Below are positions 43,801 to 52,428 of a stretch of 64,000 nt of DNA, piece by piece (position 1 is the stretch's first letter; every line of letters begins with the position of its first letter). Origin of the DNA: Streptomyces nojiriensis (lineage in GTDB: Bacteria > Actinomycetota > Actinomycetes > Streptomycetales > Streptomycetaceae). The position numbers and the translations under genes were made by a program. The DNA is taken from positions 7,067,501 through 7,131,500 of the forward strand of contig NZ_CP071139.1 in the NCBI RefSeq assembly GCF_017639205.1, written 5' to 3'. The notes under the pieces are model-generated. The model searched no databases and had not been told where the DNA came from. It saw only the letters and a program-made list of their open reading frames with translations.

Positions 43801-45545
43801 AAGACCGGCACGACCTCGTCGCGGTGCTCGAAGCGGTCGCGCCGACGCTGCCGGCGGCTCTGAGGCCGGCCGTCGCCGACGCCGTACGCGCACTGCCCTC
43901 CGTACCCGGGAGCAGGTCCGTACTGACGCTGCTCCGCGGCCTCGGCGCGGTGCCGGTCCGCGCCGACCTCGAGCAGGCACTCGCTGCGGCCCGGCTGGGC
44001 GCCGACCCGTGGCAGGCCGAAACCGCCGTACTGCGGGAGGCGTTCGCCGCCCCGCACACTTCGCCGGCCGGGGCCGGGGCCGGGGCCGGGGCCGAGGCGT
44101 GGCGAGCCGCGCTGGATGCCGCGGTGCGCACGCCGAACTCCCTGGAGCAGGTCCGTCTGCTCCGCCTTCTGCGCCGCCGGCGCGACGGCATCCCGGGCTC
44201 CCGGGACCGACTGAGCGCGCTGATCGACGCCTACGCCGCGGCCGGCCCCGAGACGCGCGCCGCGCTCGTCGACTGGATGACGGACATCCAGCCGCTCGAC
44301 GCACCACCCTGGACCATCGCCGAGACCACCCACGCACCCGCGCCGCGACCGCGGACCGTGCACATCGACGACCTCGACCAGCCCCGTTCCACCGCGCTGC
44401 TGGAGCGCCTGCTGGCCATGCTGCAGGCACCCGCTCCGGACCACCGGCACACCGCGGCCCTGACGCTCCTGGAGTGGCCCGAGCCCGAGGTGCGGCGTGC
44501 CGTGCTCCGCGCATTCCTGCAGGGCCGCATCGACGTACCCGTCGGTGTCGACTTGGCCCGCGCACTGAACACCATCGGCGGGACGGAACTCCGCGCGGAC
44601 GGCATCCTGCACGACAGGGTCGCTCGCGTGGCGAGCCGGCTCGACCCGGGCGACCTGGAACCGCTGGTCCCGCTCCTGCTGGAATGGTGGGAGCACGACC
44701 CGCCGGCCGGCAGCTCCGCTGCCGGGCAGGCGCTGCGCCGGGTCCCCTCCGACGTGCTGGCGGAGCACCTCGGCGACCGGCTCGACGCCGGCGCCTGGGG
44801 ATTCCTCGACCTGCTCCGCGGGCGTCCCCTGCTGCGCACCCCCGCGCTGACGCAGACCTGTCGGCGGCTGCGCGCCGACGGACGCGACGACCTCGCGGAC
44901 GGACTGCTCCTCGTCGAGGGTCCGCTGCGCGGCCCGGACGCGGTGGGGCAGGACGCCGCCGCGCTGGCAGCGCTCCGTGACCGTGACCGTGCGTCGGCCG
45001 CGTCGCCGGGGGCATCACGACCACCGTCCCGGCAGGAGCTGTTGGACCAGGCCCGTGAAGGCGACCTGGTGCGGGTGCGCCGAGCACTCGCGCGACTGGC
45101 CGAAGGGCACAGCGGCCCCGAACCGGACCAGGACCCCCGTCTGCGGGAGCTGATCGAAGAGCTGCTGCACCATCCCAAGCCCAAGGTCCGCCTGCACGCG
45201 CACCGGACCTCACGGGCCATGCTGGACTGGCGGACCTACCTGCACCACACGTCGATCCTGCTGGACGACCCCCAACCGGACCTGGTGCGCACGGCGATCC
45301 GGATCCTCTGCCACGCGAACTGGACACCCGCGATACCCGCCGTGACCGGAATGCTGGAGCACCCCCATCCCGTCGTCCGCAGGACTGCGGCCAAGGGGCT
45401 CATCGACATGGGCACGTCGGCGACCCCCGCCCTCAGGCATGCCGCCGTCCACGCCCGCCCCGACCGACGGTCCCGCTATACGGAGGTCCTCGAACAGATC
45501 ACGCCCCGTCCGGACGCCCGGCCAGGGGTCCCCGGCAATCCGTGA
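40884..45545 (+). CDS. very large HEAT-repeat protein
   Basis: 1553 residues with no membrane segment or catalytic motif. It is built of repeated helical hairpins of HEAT/armadillo type, best seen in the middle (VRTRARVHHLLRHRDRHVRK, SAAIAACLGHPNMNVKKTAA, LLRWLGRHDNPGLRGALVEAL) and at the C-terminus (PKPKVRLHAHRTSRAMLDW, VTGMLEHPHPVVRRTAAKGL). Such proteins form long curved scaffolds. A Gly/Ala insertion (about 573-590) and another near 1065 break the repeat. ATG 40884 appears leaderless. Convergent with the esterase gene. Role unknown; an association with the lanthipeptide unit is not supported. Confidence 0.85.
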   Translation: MTTQADKPFRDAVRRADVSWLAGRLDARICEPAVFERLIRHDDPRLRHLGLVLLAERVTSGRPADEQEMAELAGLLPVSVEGPPETALVLARLHERLEPHRQGLRRPSWRTAGLPATVQIAWLRAELLNEPAAIRKEPPGELLYQAVRGLTVTCAHRPEQLVNELVGSGDPVLQAAALRLARQGLHAGLLAPALVREYVINLLGVDSADVVTAVLGELTRPWAALDPLPPGRLSPFLAPESVIARPQVADAAITAASHHGHRGLLWQVVDDEELPPGLRRRAMELLGDLADRGDIGALTAVAARDPLLFGGPAVTCLRGLHRRGHFPDDPHVPSVIGLALADHTIAPHEVATILFTSRQAMFRVLVDADAGDPSWPRRLALLVALAGQGAGELPIGDAITRVLPSAPEPGPFLDAIRALRHEDAEDAVIALLPSAPAAALDALEAIGGHRTTTALREGLGLATPQSGGVIAPHLRAVRHRALEILWHLTHDPAERRAVLVRLDPADLPARIARDLGGPDERELALLSSHLDPDEPVAALCRLAAHGGVGTLPVIADLLLRVVAGLAASWEPGGAAPGAGSGQSAGEPVVPQEIVDAVHGLGRRLHERGRIRPSCMLDAATATEAGHALVATMGLDLLERPGLSSGEQAILLELLLRAPCVRTRARVHHLLRHRDRHVRKHVIALLARDATGDDAQALSATLIALTAAQDVQTVRQALLALGHARARWASAAIAACLGHPNMNVKKTAAGVLARAGTPTAVPALLRWLGRHDNPGLRGALVEALRAILGDAYPATVLAAAERTEDGRARELLLEGLDRTLSARSVLALDDQASRVAPTLLALVAAGRVGLASGTVEELSTALAAHGITPPAAPRPAADTGADLDVRSLLAEGWNPSVALRLAERPEQPHPAQLRALRPLLADWLRLAGSEPAVRDRVLRLTLRLCPAPWTTGELTAFARSTGVLLDGLAEASAEDRHDLVAVLEAVAPTLPAALRPAVADAVRALPSVPGSRSVLTLLRGLGAVPVRADLEQALAAARLGADPWQAETAVLREAFAAPHTSPAGAGAGAGAEAWRAALDAAVRTPNSLEQVRLLRLLRRRRDGIPGSRDRLSALIDAYAAAGPETRAALVDWMTDIQPLDAPPWTIAETTHAPAPRPRTVHIDDLDQPRSTALLERLLAMLQAPAPDHRHTAALTLLEWPEPEVRRAVLRAFLQGRIDVPVGVDLARALNTIGGTELRADGILHDRVARVASRLDPGDLEPLVPLLLEWWEHDPPAGSSAAGQALRRVPSDVLAEHLGDRLDAGAWGFLDLLRGRPLLRTPALTQTCRRLRADGRDDLADGLLLVEGPLRGPDAVGQDAAALAALRDRDRASAASPGASRPPSRQELLDQAREGDLVRVRRALARLAEGHSGPEPDQDPRLRELIEELLHHPKPKVRLHAHRTSRAMLDWRTYLHHTSILLDDPQPDLVRTAIRILCHANWTPAIPAVTGMLEHPHPVVRRTAAKGLIDMGTSATPALRHAAVHARPDRRSRYTEVLEQITPRPDARPGVPGNP

Positions 45546-45583
45546 TCAGCTCACGCTCATCGGGCCTTCAGGAAGGTGCGGCC

Positions 45584-46825
45584 TCAGCCCTCTGTCGGGG
45601 GCAGCAGGTGGGAGCAGGTCGAGCGGGCTGTGAACGCGATGCCGTCGTAGTCCGCGGCCGGGACGAGCGGGGCCGTGTTCAAACGGTAGAAGAACCGCTG
45701 GACGTTGGCGCCGAAGCTGCGCTGTGCGTGCGGGGCGTGCAGCCAGGGTGCGGCGCCGGCGGGTGATGCCGCGGCACGGAGGTCCACGTAGTAGTCGCCG
45801 GGTACGGCGTCCGCGAGCCGGGCCTCCAGGGAGCGGAAGCCGGTGCCGATGCGGTGGCGCACCGGCGGGCCCTGGAGATCGTCGCCGCGGCGGGCCAGGA
45901 AGGAGCCCTTGCCGAAGAGGAGGGCCAGCGCGTAATAGGCGTCGCCGTACCGCTCGCGGAGCCTGCTGCCGAGGGCCGGCACCTGGTCCCCGTACGTGCC
46001 CTTGGCGATGTGCCCGTTGTGTGCCCAGACCATGACGCGCGCCTCGGGGTCGTCGTCCACGAGCCGTGCGACGGCCTCGGCCATGTAGCGGTCACGCGCG
46101 GCGTACACGCCGTCCTCGCCGGCCGGGGCCGCCAAGGGCAGGGTCACCAGGTCGGCGGCGCGGACCAGGATCCGCGCGTGTTCCAGAGCCTCGGCGGCGT
46201 CGTCGCCGGGACCCGACTGCTCGACGTGGTCCGCGACGAGGCGGGCGATCTCCTCGGCGCGCCGCATCAGGGCCTTGTCCGGGTCCGGAAGCGAGCCCGG
46301 GCGGGCCCGGGCCAGTATGTCCAAGGCGCCGACGCGCCCGGCCTGATCGGGCGCCGTCCGGCGCAGAAAGGCGGCGACGGCGTCGACCGAGTCCGCGCAG
46401 AGCTGGGGGTCCGTTCCCACGAAGCGGGTACGGCGCTCTTCGGGCAGGTCGCGGTTGTGGGCGCGCAGCCACTCGACGAGGTCGACCATCTCGCGGGTGC
46501 GCCAGGTCCAGAAGCCCAGCCGGGCGACGAGCCGTTCGGGGGAGCCCGTGCCGTACCGGACGTACGCGTCGAGCGCGCGGGCGGCGGATTGGCTGGCCTC
46601 CATGGCGAGGGTGGCGAACCCCTCCTCACGGACCAGGAACTCCACGATGCGGTGCTTCAGCCGGAAGAACTCGCCCGTGCCGTGGGTGGATTCCCCCAAA
46701 CCGACGATCCGTGTCCCGCGCAGGGCCTCGCCCAGGGGCTTGAGGTCCTCCACGGGCGCGCCGGGGGTCAGGGTGCTCAAGGGGTTGGCGTGCTCGTTCA
46801 GCCACCGGGCGATGTCGTCGGGCAC
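45584..46825 (-). CDS. erythromycin esterase family protein
   Basis: 413 residues from GTG 46825 (GGAGGAGAGGCAAGACG upstream). EreA/EreB-type motifs: RIVGLGESTHGTGEFFRLKH with E45 and H48, LAMEASQSAARALDAYV, RFVGTDPQLCADS, VMVWAHNGHIAKGTYG with the catalytic-region His, and FYRLNTAPLVP at the end. Members hydrolyse macrolide lactones or related esters; most chromosomal ones have unknown substrates. No signal peptide. The open frame continues to 46921 but lacks coding character there. Confidence 0.9.
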   Translation of the reverse strand: MPDDIARWLNEHANPLSTLTPGAPVEDLKPLGEALRGTRIVGLGESTHGTGEFFRLKHRIVEFLVREEGFATLAMEASQSAARALDAYVRYGTGSPERLVARLGFWTWRTREMVDLVEWLRAHNRDLPEERRTRFVGTDPQLCADSVDAVAAFLRRTAPDQAGRVGALDILARARPGSLPDPDKALMRRAEEIARLVADHVEQSGPGDDAAEALEHARILVRAADLVTLPLAAPAGEDGVYAARDRYMAEAVARLVDDDPEARVMVWAHNGHIAKGTYGDQVPALGSRLRERYGDAYYALALLFGKGSFLARRGDDLQGPPVRHRIGTGFRSLEARLADAVPGDYYVDLRAAASPAGAAPWLHAPHAQRSFGANVQRFFYRLNTAPLVPAADYDGIAFTARSTCSHLLPPTEG

Positions 46826-47047
46826 CGTCTTGCCTCTCCTCCCCGCGTGCGGCGGGGAGGCACGCGGGCGTGCCCCGGCCCCTCGCACCCGTTCCTGGGT
46901 CAGTTCGTCGCCTCCCGACACGCGGCAAGGACCTCCTGGAGGTCCCGCACGGCGTCCGGTCGGCCATGATCGGAATACACTCCCGCGACGCCGACGACAA
47001 CTCCACCCACCCCGGCCCGACCGTATCCGGCCAGCACCGCCCCAGGC

Positions 47048-47233
47048 CTACAGCCAGTCGCGCTTCTTGAAGATGACGTACAGGCTCGTGCAGACCACGG
47101 CCATCAGCACGATCGCGAACGGGTACCCGCCCGCCCACTTCAGCTCCGGCATGTCCTCGAAGTTCACGCCGTAAATCGTCCCGGCCAGGGTAGGGGCGAA
47201 GAGGATGGCCGCCCACGAGGAGATCTTCTTGAA
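47048..47233 (-). pseudogene. CorA-like magnesium transporter, 3'-terminal fragment
   Basis: The last about 62 codons of a CorA-type transporter (KKISSWAAILFAPTL, YGVNFEDMPELKW, LYVIFKKRDWL) with both C-terminal membrane helices but no upstream part. It parallels the C-terminus of the gene at 63619 closely, though not identically; the signature GMN is GVN here. Similarity stops abruptly at about 47234. It marks the left edge of the accessory island and cannot encode a working channel. The alternative start at 47251 would add only six unrelated residues. Confidence 0.8.
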
Positions 47234-47338
47234 GCCGTCACCCTCACACATCTGACCTGCGGAAATCCCCCGAACAGGCGGTCCGACCTGCGACGATCGG
47301 CCTTTCCGCCTCTTTCACCGTGCTGCCAGTTTGTACGG

Positions 47339-47397
47339 CAGATCCTCCCCAGCCGCTCCCCAACGGGGCTTCATTCTTCCCAGATCCTCCCCAGCCG
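47339..47397. repeat. island left-border repeats
   Basis: A 17-bp segment (CAGATCCTCCCCAGCCG) occurs twice at 47339-47355 and 47381-47397. The second copy belongs to a 23-bp segment (47372-47394) matched at 21 of 23 positions by 63530-63552 on the other side of the island in the same orientation. The repeats have the look of recombinase arm or attachment sequences. No gene is seen from 47234 to about 47849. Confidence 0.5.
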
Positions 47398-47580
47398 AGG
47401 ACGCCTTCGAAGGTGGATGACCACTTGCCATGAGCGTGATCTGGCGTCGGTACATGCCACGCGACGTAGTCGAGGCACGGAGGGGGGAGTTGTGGCGTTC
47501 GCCGTCCGTCGGAATTCAGATCGGTAGCGAGGAGGCGACTACGCCTACGTCGATGGTCCTCTGACCCGGCTCTTCCGCTC

Positions 47581-47621
47581 CGGCTTCGGGATTCGAACCA
47601 GAGGTACACGCATTAAGCGGC
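47581..47621 (-). other. tRNA 3'-end-like remnant (possible attachment scar)
   Basis: On the minus strand GGTTCGAATCCC (47599-47588) matches a tRNA T-loop and flank, and upstream of it CTTAATGCG recalls the 3' half of an anticodon arm. A complete acceptor stem, D-arm and anticodon stem cannot be found, so this is not a functional tRNA. Fragments of this kind are typical of att sites of actinomycete integrative elements. Confidence 0.25.
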
Positions 47622-47849
47622 CCCGCGAGATCATCCCGGCTGATGCCGGGCGGTGCCACAGGATCGCGACTCCCCAGGTCAGACACCTCCGCCCCTGAAC
47701 CCAGGTGCCCCCCAATCCACCCGTCCGCTCACGCAGACCTGACCAACGCAAACGGCCGGGCTCCACGCCAGCATCGTCGCGTACACGGGCACCGATCGGA
47801 GCGAGGAGAACAGTACGCTCGGGTATGGCGCTGGTGCCATCCTGTACTG

Positions 47850-49895
47850 GTGGACGTAACCCTGCCCGGCCAACTGGGCGCAGTCGAAAGAGAGTCCTCC
47901 TCCGCAGCGCCAGCGGTGATCCGCAAGTTGAATCTCTCCCCGCCTCCAGGGCACTTGACGGGGCGGCAGGACGTGGCCTTTGTTCCTGTGACCCGCGCGC
48001 AATGGAAGTCAGTGTTGAGGGACGCCGACCTACCCGGGCTTCAGCGGGAGACCGACGAGACGGTCGCGGAGATCCTGCGACTACGGACCGCTTCCGGCCG
48101 GATCGTGGGGAAGGAGCTTCCGGAGCTGTTGTGGCGTCTCCGCGCGTCGGTGGTCGCCTTGGGCACTGTCGCAGAAGAGGTCTCCCGGTTCAGTCCGTCC
48201 CGGACCAGCGCGGCAGAGCACCGGTTAGCGACCGACTTGGCGCAAGCGAATCGGGGCGAGGGTCGAGAGCTGTTCGCCTGCCTGGAACAGGGATGGGTGG
48301 AGTTCGCTTGGTCTGAGGTCCGGAGGCATGCTCTCGTGGCCCAAGCAGCCGGACGAACTCTAGAGGCTGCTGCCAAGACTGATTGCGCCAGCCTTCCCGA
48401 CGAGGACGTCTATCAGCGGGCGTTCGGGATGCCGGCTGAGCAACTGCGGCCCGGGGCCGGCGTAGCATCACGGGCCCGCTTGCTGGCCGCTTGGTCGAAG
48501 GCCCCGAAGGCCCTCGATCGTCGGCTGCGACGGAGCATGAGACATCTGATCGATGACTCGCTACCGCTGACGGTGAAACTGCTCCATCACCTTGCATCCC
48601 TCGCGCTGTCCGATCGCCCTTTGCTGGCGCATCGCGCCGCGTTCTTGGCGCGTGATCTGGTGACGTCCCATTTGAAGGCCGAACCGGAACTTGCGTGTTC
48701 GGTGATTGCACGACACGTCGATCGCGAGCCGGAGATGCTGTCCTCTCATCGCGGACAGGTCGCCTACCGTGACGCCTGCAACCGCGCGGCACACCAAGAG
48801 GAAAAGGCGCGTGCGGTGATGGACCTGCATAGGGCCGTGCTGGAAGGTGACGTCAAGCGCACGGCTGCCGTTGTCATGGAACTGCTGGGCAGGGCGGTTC
48901 CGGACGGCGCCTCGCTCTCGACCGTACGTGACCTGCTGGCAGCTGAAGACAGTGAACCGCTGTGCAAGTTCCTGGCTTCGACGATCCGAACTGAGTGGCG
49001 CAACGCGAACGCACACGAGGACTTCCGCTGGGACCCTGTCAACAGCACGCTCCTCCTAAGTGGACAACCCACCGATCTGGAACAGGTGCTGGACGCAGCG
49101 ATCCGCGCTCGCGCCGTCTGCCACGGGTTCGAGCACGGGGTCGCCTTGGCCTACGCCCAGAACGCACCGCTGATCATTTGGGGCGCGGAAGAGGCGAACT
49201 ATGTCGGCCGAGACCTCTCCATCCTCCAGGCAGCTGGAGAATCCAGATTCCCGGTGCTGGACATCCGGCGCAACGGCAGTCTCGTACGGTTGGACGTGCC
49301 GGACATCTCCGTTGAGACGCTGAGAGAGGCGTGCCGCGCGCTTCTCAGGGCCGCCTTGGCAGACCCCAGCATTGAACGCTGGGAACTACGTCAAACCTCG
49401 CCCGGTCGGCCACCCCTGTGCGTGGACCGTACGGGAACACACGCAGGACTCCAAGTCGCGGAACCTCTCTGGGAGCTTGCCGACCCCCTCCCTTTCGCCG
49501 TTCTCCCTCTACTGGCGAATGCCATGACCAATGCCGGAGAACCCGCCGAGACGGCAGTTTCAACGGTTCTCTGCTTGGCTGCTGCACATGTGGTCGGAGA
49601 ACGAGACCGCTTGTTGCCTGCCCTTGCGCAAGACGATTCAGCCGCCAAGGACGAGCTGATCAGCACCGCGAAGCTGATCAGCGACGGAGCCAAGGCGGCA
49701 GCTCAGCTGCTTGAAGGCCCAGCCCGACGCAAGTTGCTTGCCTTCGCAGAAGTCCTTGCTGGCGACTGCCACCGGCTGCGGAGCGCTCGTGCCTTTGAGC
49801 TCGCCCACGAGTTCGTGCCGGCGGATCGGGTCCTACGGAGGCATGCGCCAGCTCGCCTGCCGTGGGTCACAGCACTCGACGACTCTGCCGGCTGA
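47850..49895 (+). CDS. large protein with a HEPN-type R-x4-H motif, unknown family
   Basis: About 681 residues from GTG 47850; the start is uncertain (GTG 47916 and GTG 47973 are alternatives, the last with GGCAGGAC before it). The protein is helical and soluble. At residues 384-389 it has R-N-A-N-A-H, within EWRNANAHEDF, the hallmark of HEPN ribonuclease domains. ALAYAQNAPLIIWGAEEANYVG follows. The N-terminal half (LRTASGRIVGKELPELLWRLR, RLATDLAQANRGEG) is not recognised. Codon use is less GC-biased than the chromosome on either side. Position beside a restriction-type module suggests a defence toxin or effector; this is inference. Confidence 0.75.
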   Translation: MDVTLPGQLGAVERESSSAAPAVIRKLNLSPPPGHLTGRQDVAFVPVTRAQWKSVLRDADLPGLQRETDETVAEILRLRTASGRIVGKELPELLWRLRASVVALGTVAEEVSRFSPSRTSAAEHRLATDLAQANRGEGRELFACLEQGWVEFAWSEVRRHALVAQAAGRTLEAAAKTDCASLPDEDVYQRAFGMPAEQLRPGAGVASRARLLAAWSKAPKALDRRLRRSMRHLIDDSLPLTVKLLHHLASLALSDRPLLAHRAAFLARDLVTSHLKAEPELACSVIARHVDREPEMLSSHRGQVAYRDACNRAAHQEEKARAVMDLHRAVLEGDVKRTAAVVMELLGRAVPDGASLSTVRDLLAAEDSEPLCKFLASTIRTEWRNANAHEDFRWDPVNSTLLLSGQPTDLEQVLDAAIRARAVCHGFEHGVALAYAQNAPLIIWGAEEANYVGRDLSILQAAGESRFPVLDIRRNGSLVRLDVPDISVETLREACRALLRAALADPSIERWELRQTSPGRPPLCVDRTGTHAGLQVAEPLWELADPLPFAVLPLLANAMTNAGEPAETAVSTVLCLAAAHVVGERDRLLPALAQDDSAAKDELISTAKLISDGAKAAAQLLEGPARRKLLAFAEVLAGDCHRLRSARAFELAHEFVPADRVLRRHAPARLPWVTALDDSAG

Positions 49896-50302
49896 GATCC
49901 CCGACACAGCTCAGATCGCGCTGCAGAAGCCAGTACGTGCTGTGGGCCAGCGGCTGAGGTGGTTACAGCGCCTATGAAACGAGGCGCAGCGCTGTGATCG
50001 AACGTGTCTTCTGGTGAGGGGTCTCGTTGAGGCAGGTAGCGATCGTGGATGTGTCGCCCTGAATCGAGACAGTCACGGGGAGAGTCCTGCGGGGCTCCTT
50101 TAATATGGGGTGTCTCACGAGGAGATCACTACTTTAAGCGACCACTGCCGCACGGCGAGTGGGTGGTGGCGTTCGCCGGGCAGGTCATCCGCGTGGCCGT
50201 CGAGGTTTACGGCTGCGCGGATCAACCGGAAGCCTTGCCTCCGCAGCGTCGTGCGTGATCTCCTGGAGCTCGTTCAGGTCGGCAAGTACGGAGGATTGGG
50301 TC
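49896..50302 (+). promoter_or_regulatory. intergenic region before the methyltransferase gene
   Basis: About 400 bp of comparatively AT-richer DNA holding the presumed methyltransferase promoter. Short inverted segments AACGAG (about 49979) and CTCGTT (about 50027) flank a 40-nt stretch. A CTTTAATATGGGG stretch near 50098 is unusually A/T-rich for this genome and is the best -10 candidate (TTTAATAT). No gene is supported here. Confidence 0.3.
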
Positions 50303-52279
50303 GTGGCGAAGGAGAAGGGGGCGAAAAGTACGTATGGCGTGCCCCTGGAGCGGAGCGACTACCTCAAGCTGGACAAGCATAAATACCACTGTGAGCCGGA
50401 AGAATTCGGGGAATGGGTCCGGTCTGGTTACGGGAAAGGCAAGCGTCTCGCTGTTGACCTTTTCTCGGGTGCCGGCGGTCTGAGTCTCGGCCTTGAACGA
50501 GCCGGATGGACCACCGCTGCGGCCGTGGACTTCGACGAGCGGGCACGCGAGACTCATGCGGTGAACTTCCCCGGAATGAGCCTTTGTGTCGACCTCGGGG
50601 ACGACGGGCAGCGAGGCGAGTTCGTCCAGCGAATTCTTGACTCCGGGGCAGAGATCGACATCGTGGCGGGAGGCCCTCCCTGTCAGCCCTTCAGTCGTGC
50701 CGGGCGTAGCAAGATTCGACACTTGGTCGACAATCACAACCGTGACCCGCATGATCTTCGCAAGGAACTGTGGCGCGCCTATGTCGACGTAGTGGAGCAG
50801 CTCCTTCCTCGTACCGTCCTCATGGAGAACGTCCCCGACATGGGCCTCGGTGACGATTTCAGCGTGATCCGCATCATCGAGGCAAAGCTGGAGAGCCTTG
50901 GGTATGCGACCCAGGTTCGTCTCGTCGATGCGTGGAACTATCGCGTGCCGCAGCACAGGAAGCGCCTGATCCTGCTCGCGCGGAGGGACGGTGGCGGCTT
51001 CACGTGGGATAAGCCGAAGAAGCAGACCACCCTTCGGGATGCCATTGGAGACCTTCCTCCGATCAACCCGAAGCCTTTGGACCCGGTGGGCTCCCGACTT
51101 CTCGACTACGACGAGAAGCAGGAGCCGAAACCTTCACCATTCGCCAAGGAGATGCGCAAGAGGGCAGATAGGGGCGTAATCCATGATCACATGACGCGGC
51201 GGGTTCGAGCCGACGACTTCAAGATCTTCACCATCATGGATTCCAAGACCCTCTACTCCGAGCTGGATGAGAAGCTGGGAGACGACGAGAAGGAATTCCA
51301 GAGGTACGACGCTGAGCAGTTCACGGACAAGTACAAGAAGCTCGACTGGAACGAGTTGAGCCGTACAATCACTGCGCACATCGCCAAGGACGGTTACTGG
51401 TACATCCATCCTGAAGAGCCGCGAACGCTTACCGTACGTGAAGCCGCGAGAATCCAGACCTTCCCGGACCGCTTTCGGTTCGCAGGCACGCGGAGCGACG
51501 CCTTCCGGCAGATTGGCAACGCGGTTCCCCCGCTGTTGGGTGAAGCTGCAGCCCGGGTTCTCCTGCCGCAAGATGCACCCGTCGGACACGAGGCCACGGA
51601 CAAGTGGCCGGAGGTACGTGAGGAGCTGACTCGCTGGGCCAAGGAGCAGCGCGCTGGTAAGCAGTGGTACCAGTTCCCCAACGGCCGGAAGATGAAGCCG
51701 CTCGGGGCTCTCGTCATGGCGGTGCTCTCGGGAGGCAAGCTGCATCCGAGCCAGCTCGCCAACGTGATGAACGGTGTTGCCGGACACAGGGAACTGACCC
51801 GGGACGTTTACCTCGCCCTCGTGAACGCGGCACCGACAGCCGCCGCCCGCAAGCGTTTGGAAGACCGACTCGGTCCGGTTGTCGACAAGGCCGAGGTCTG
51901 GGTAGACGCGGATTCGATCCTTGATCACAGCAAGATGATGGGACTCAAGCCAGCTGAGCTCGCGCTGTTCAGGCTGCTGGCTGGCGACGACATCATGCTG
52001 GTCAACCAGGGTGCGTTGCGGGTGGCTGCGAGGTTGCAGCAGAACCAATCACACCTGACCAACCGACTGACCGAGGGGCGACTTAACCTCATAAAGCTTC
52101 TCGGCGCTGGCCGTGATGCACCGGTGCGCATGGCCGCCATCAGGTTCGTTGGCGAGAACCTGTGCCGGGACAAGCAGCCCGTTTGTGGAAGCTGTCCGCT
52201 GAGTGACTACTGCCCAACCCGTCCACAGGAGGACGAGGGAGCCGCAGCCACCTTCGATGCTGTGCTAACCGCAGACTGA
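50303..52279 (+). CDS. C5-cytosine DNA methyltransferase fused to an EndoIII-like Fe-S domain
   Basis: 658 residues from GTG 50303 (GGAGGATTGGGTC upstream). Dcm motifs: I DLFSGAGGLSLGLERAG, IV GGPPCQPFSRAG with catalytic C127, VI MENVPDMG, VIII VPQHRKRL, and X GNAVPP at about 405-410, with the target-recognition region before it. An extra domain of about 230 residues follows. It ends with C621-x6-C628-x2-C631-x5-C637, the exact endonuclease III 4Fe-4S pattern. VNQGALRVAARL aligns by eye with the EndoIII VDTHVxRVxxRL segment, but the catalytic Asp is N568. It probably protects host DNA; the added domain may bind DNA without cutting. Convergent with the four-gene operon. Confidence 0.92.
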   Translation: MAKEKGAKSTYGVPLERSDYLKLDKHKYHCEPEEFGEWVRSGYGKGKRLAVDLFSGAGGLSLGLERAGWTTAAAVDFDERARETHAVNFPGMSLCVDLGDDGQRGEFVQRILDSGAEIDIVAGGPPCQPFSRAGRSKIRHLVDNHNRDPHDLRKELWRAYVDVVEQLLPRTVLMENVPDMGLGDDFSVIRIIEAKLESLGYATQVRLVDAWNYRVPQHRKRLILLARRDGGGFTWDKPKKQTTLRDAIGDLPPINPKPLDPVGSRLLDYDEKQEPKPSPFAKEMRKRADRGVIHDHMTRRVRADDFKIFTIMDSKTLYSELDEKLGDDEKEFQRYDAEQFTDKYKKLDWNELSRTITAHIAKDGYWYIHPEEPRTLTVREAARIQTFPDRFRFAGTRSDAFRQIGNAVPPLLGEAAARVLLPQDAPVGHEATDKWPEVREELTRWAKEQRAGKQWYQFPNGRKMKPLGALVMAVLSGGKLHPSQLANVMNGVAGHRELTRDVYLALVNAAPTAAARKRLEDRLGPVVDKAEVWVDADSILDHSKMMGLKPAELALFRLLAGDDIMLVNQGALRVAARLQQNQSHLTNRLTEGRLNLIKLLGAGRDAPVRMAAIRFVGENLCRDKQPVCGSCPLSDYCPTRPQEDEGAAATFDAVLTAD

Positions 52280-52394
52280 CAGGTCCTTCCCGGCAGAACA
52301 GGAGGCTGAGGCGTGTGGCGTCGGCGATGCGTTTGGTGGCTCGCTCGGCGTCATCCTTGACTTCCAGACGACTGCTAGGCGAAGAAACCGTGTA

Positions 52395-52425
52395 GCGGCA
52401 GCCCCAGCTGTTCCGGGACTGCCGC
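52395..52425. terminator. possible bidirectional terminator between methyltransferase and AIPR
   Basis: GCGGCAG (52395-52401) pairs with CTGCCGC (52419-52425) across a 17-nt loop, ending 4 bp before the AIPR stop. The short stem and long loop make it a weak candidate, but its position between convergent genes is appropriate. Confidence 0.35.
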
Positions 52426-52428
52426 CGC

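Noticed and set aside
47048-47251. Complete small CorA-like gene starting at 47251
   Set aside because: It lacks the cytoplasmic funnel and stalk, begins with residues unrelated to CorA, and similarity to the intact copy stops at about 47234; it is a fragment.
47581-47650. Functional tRNA gene on the minus strand
   Set aside because: Only a T-loop-like stretch is present; no 7-bp acceptor stem, D-arm or paired anticodon stem can be built.
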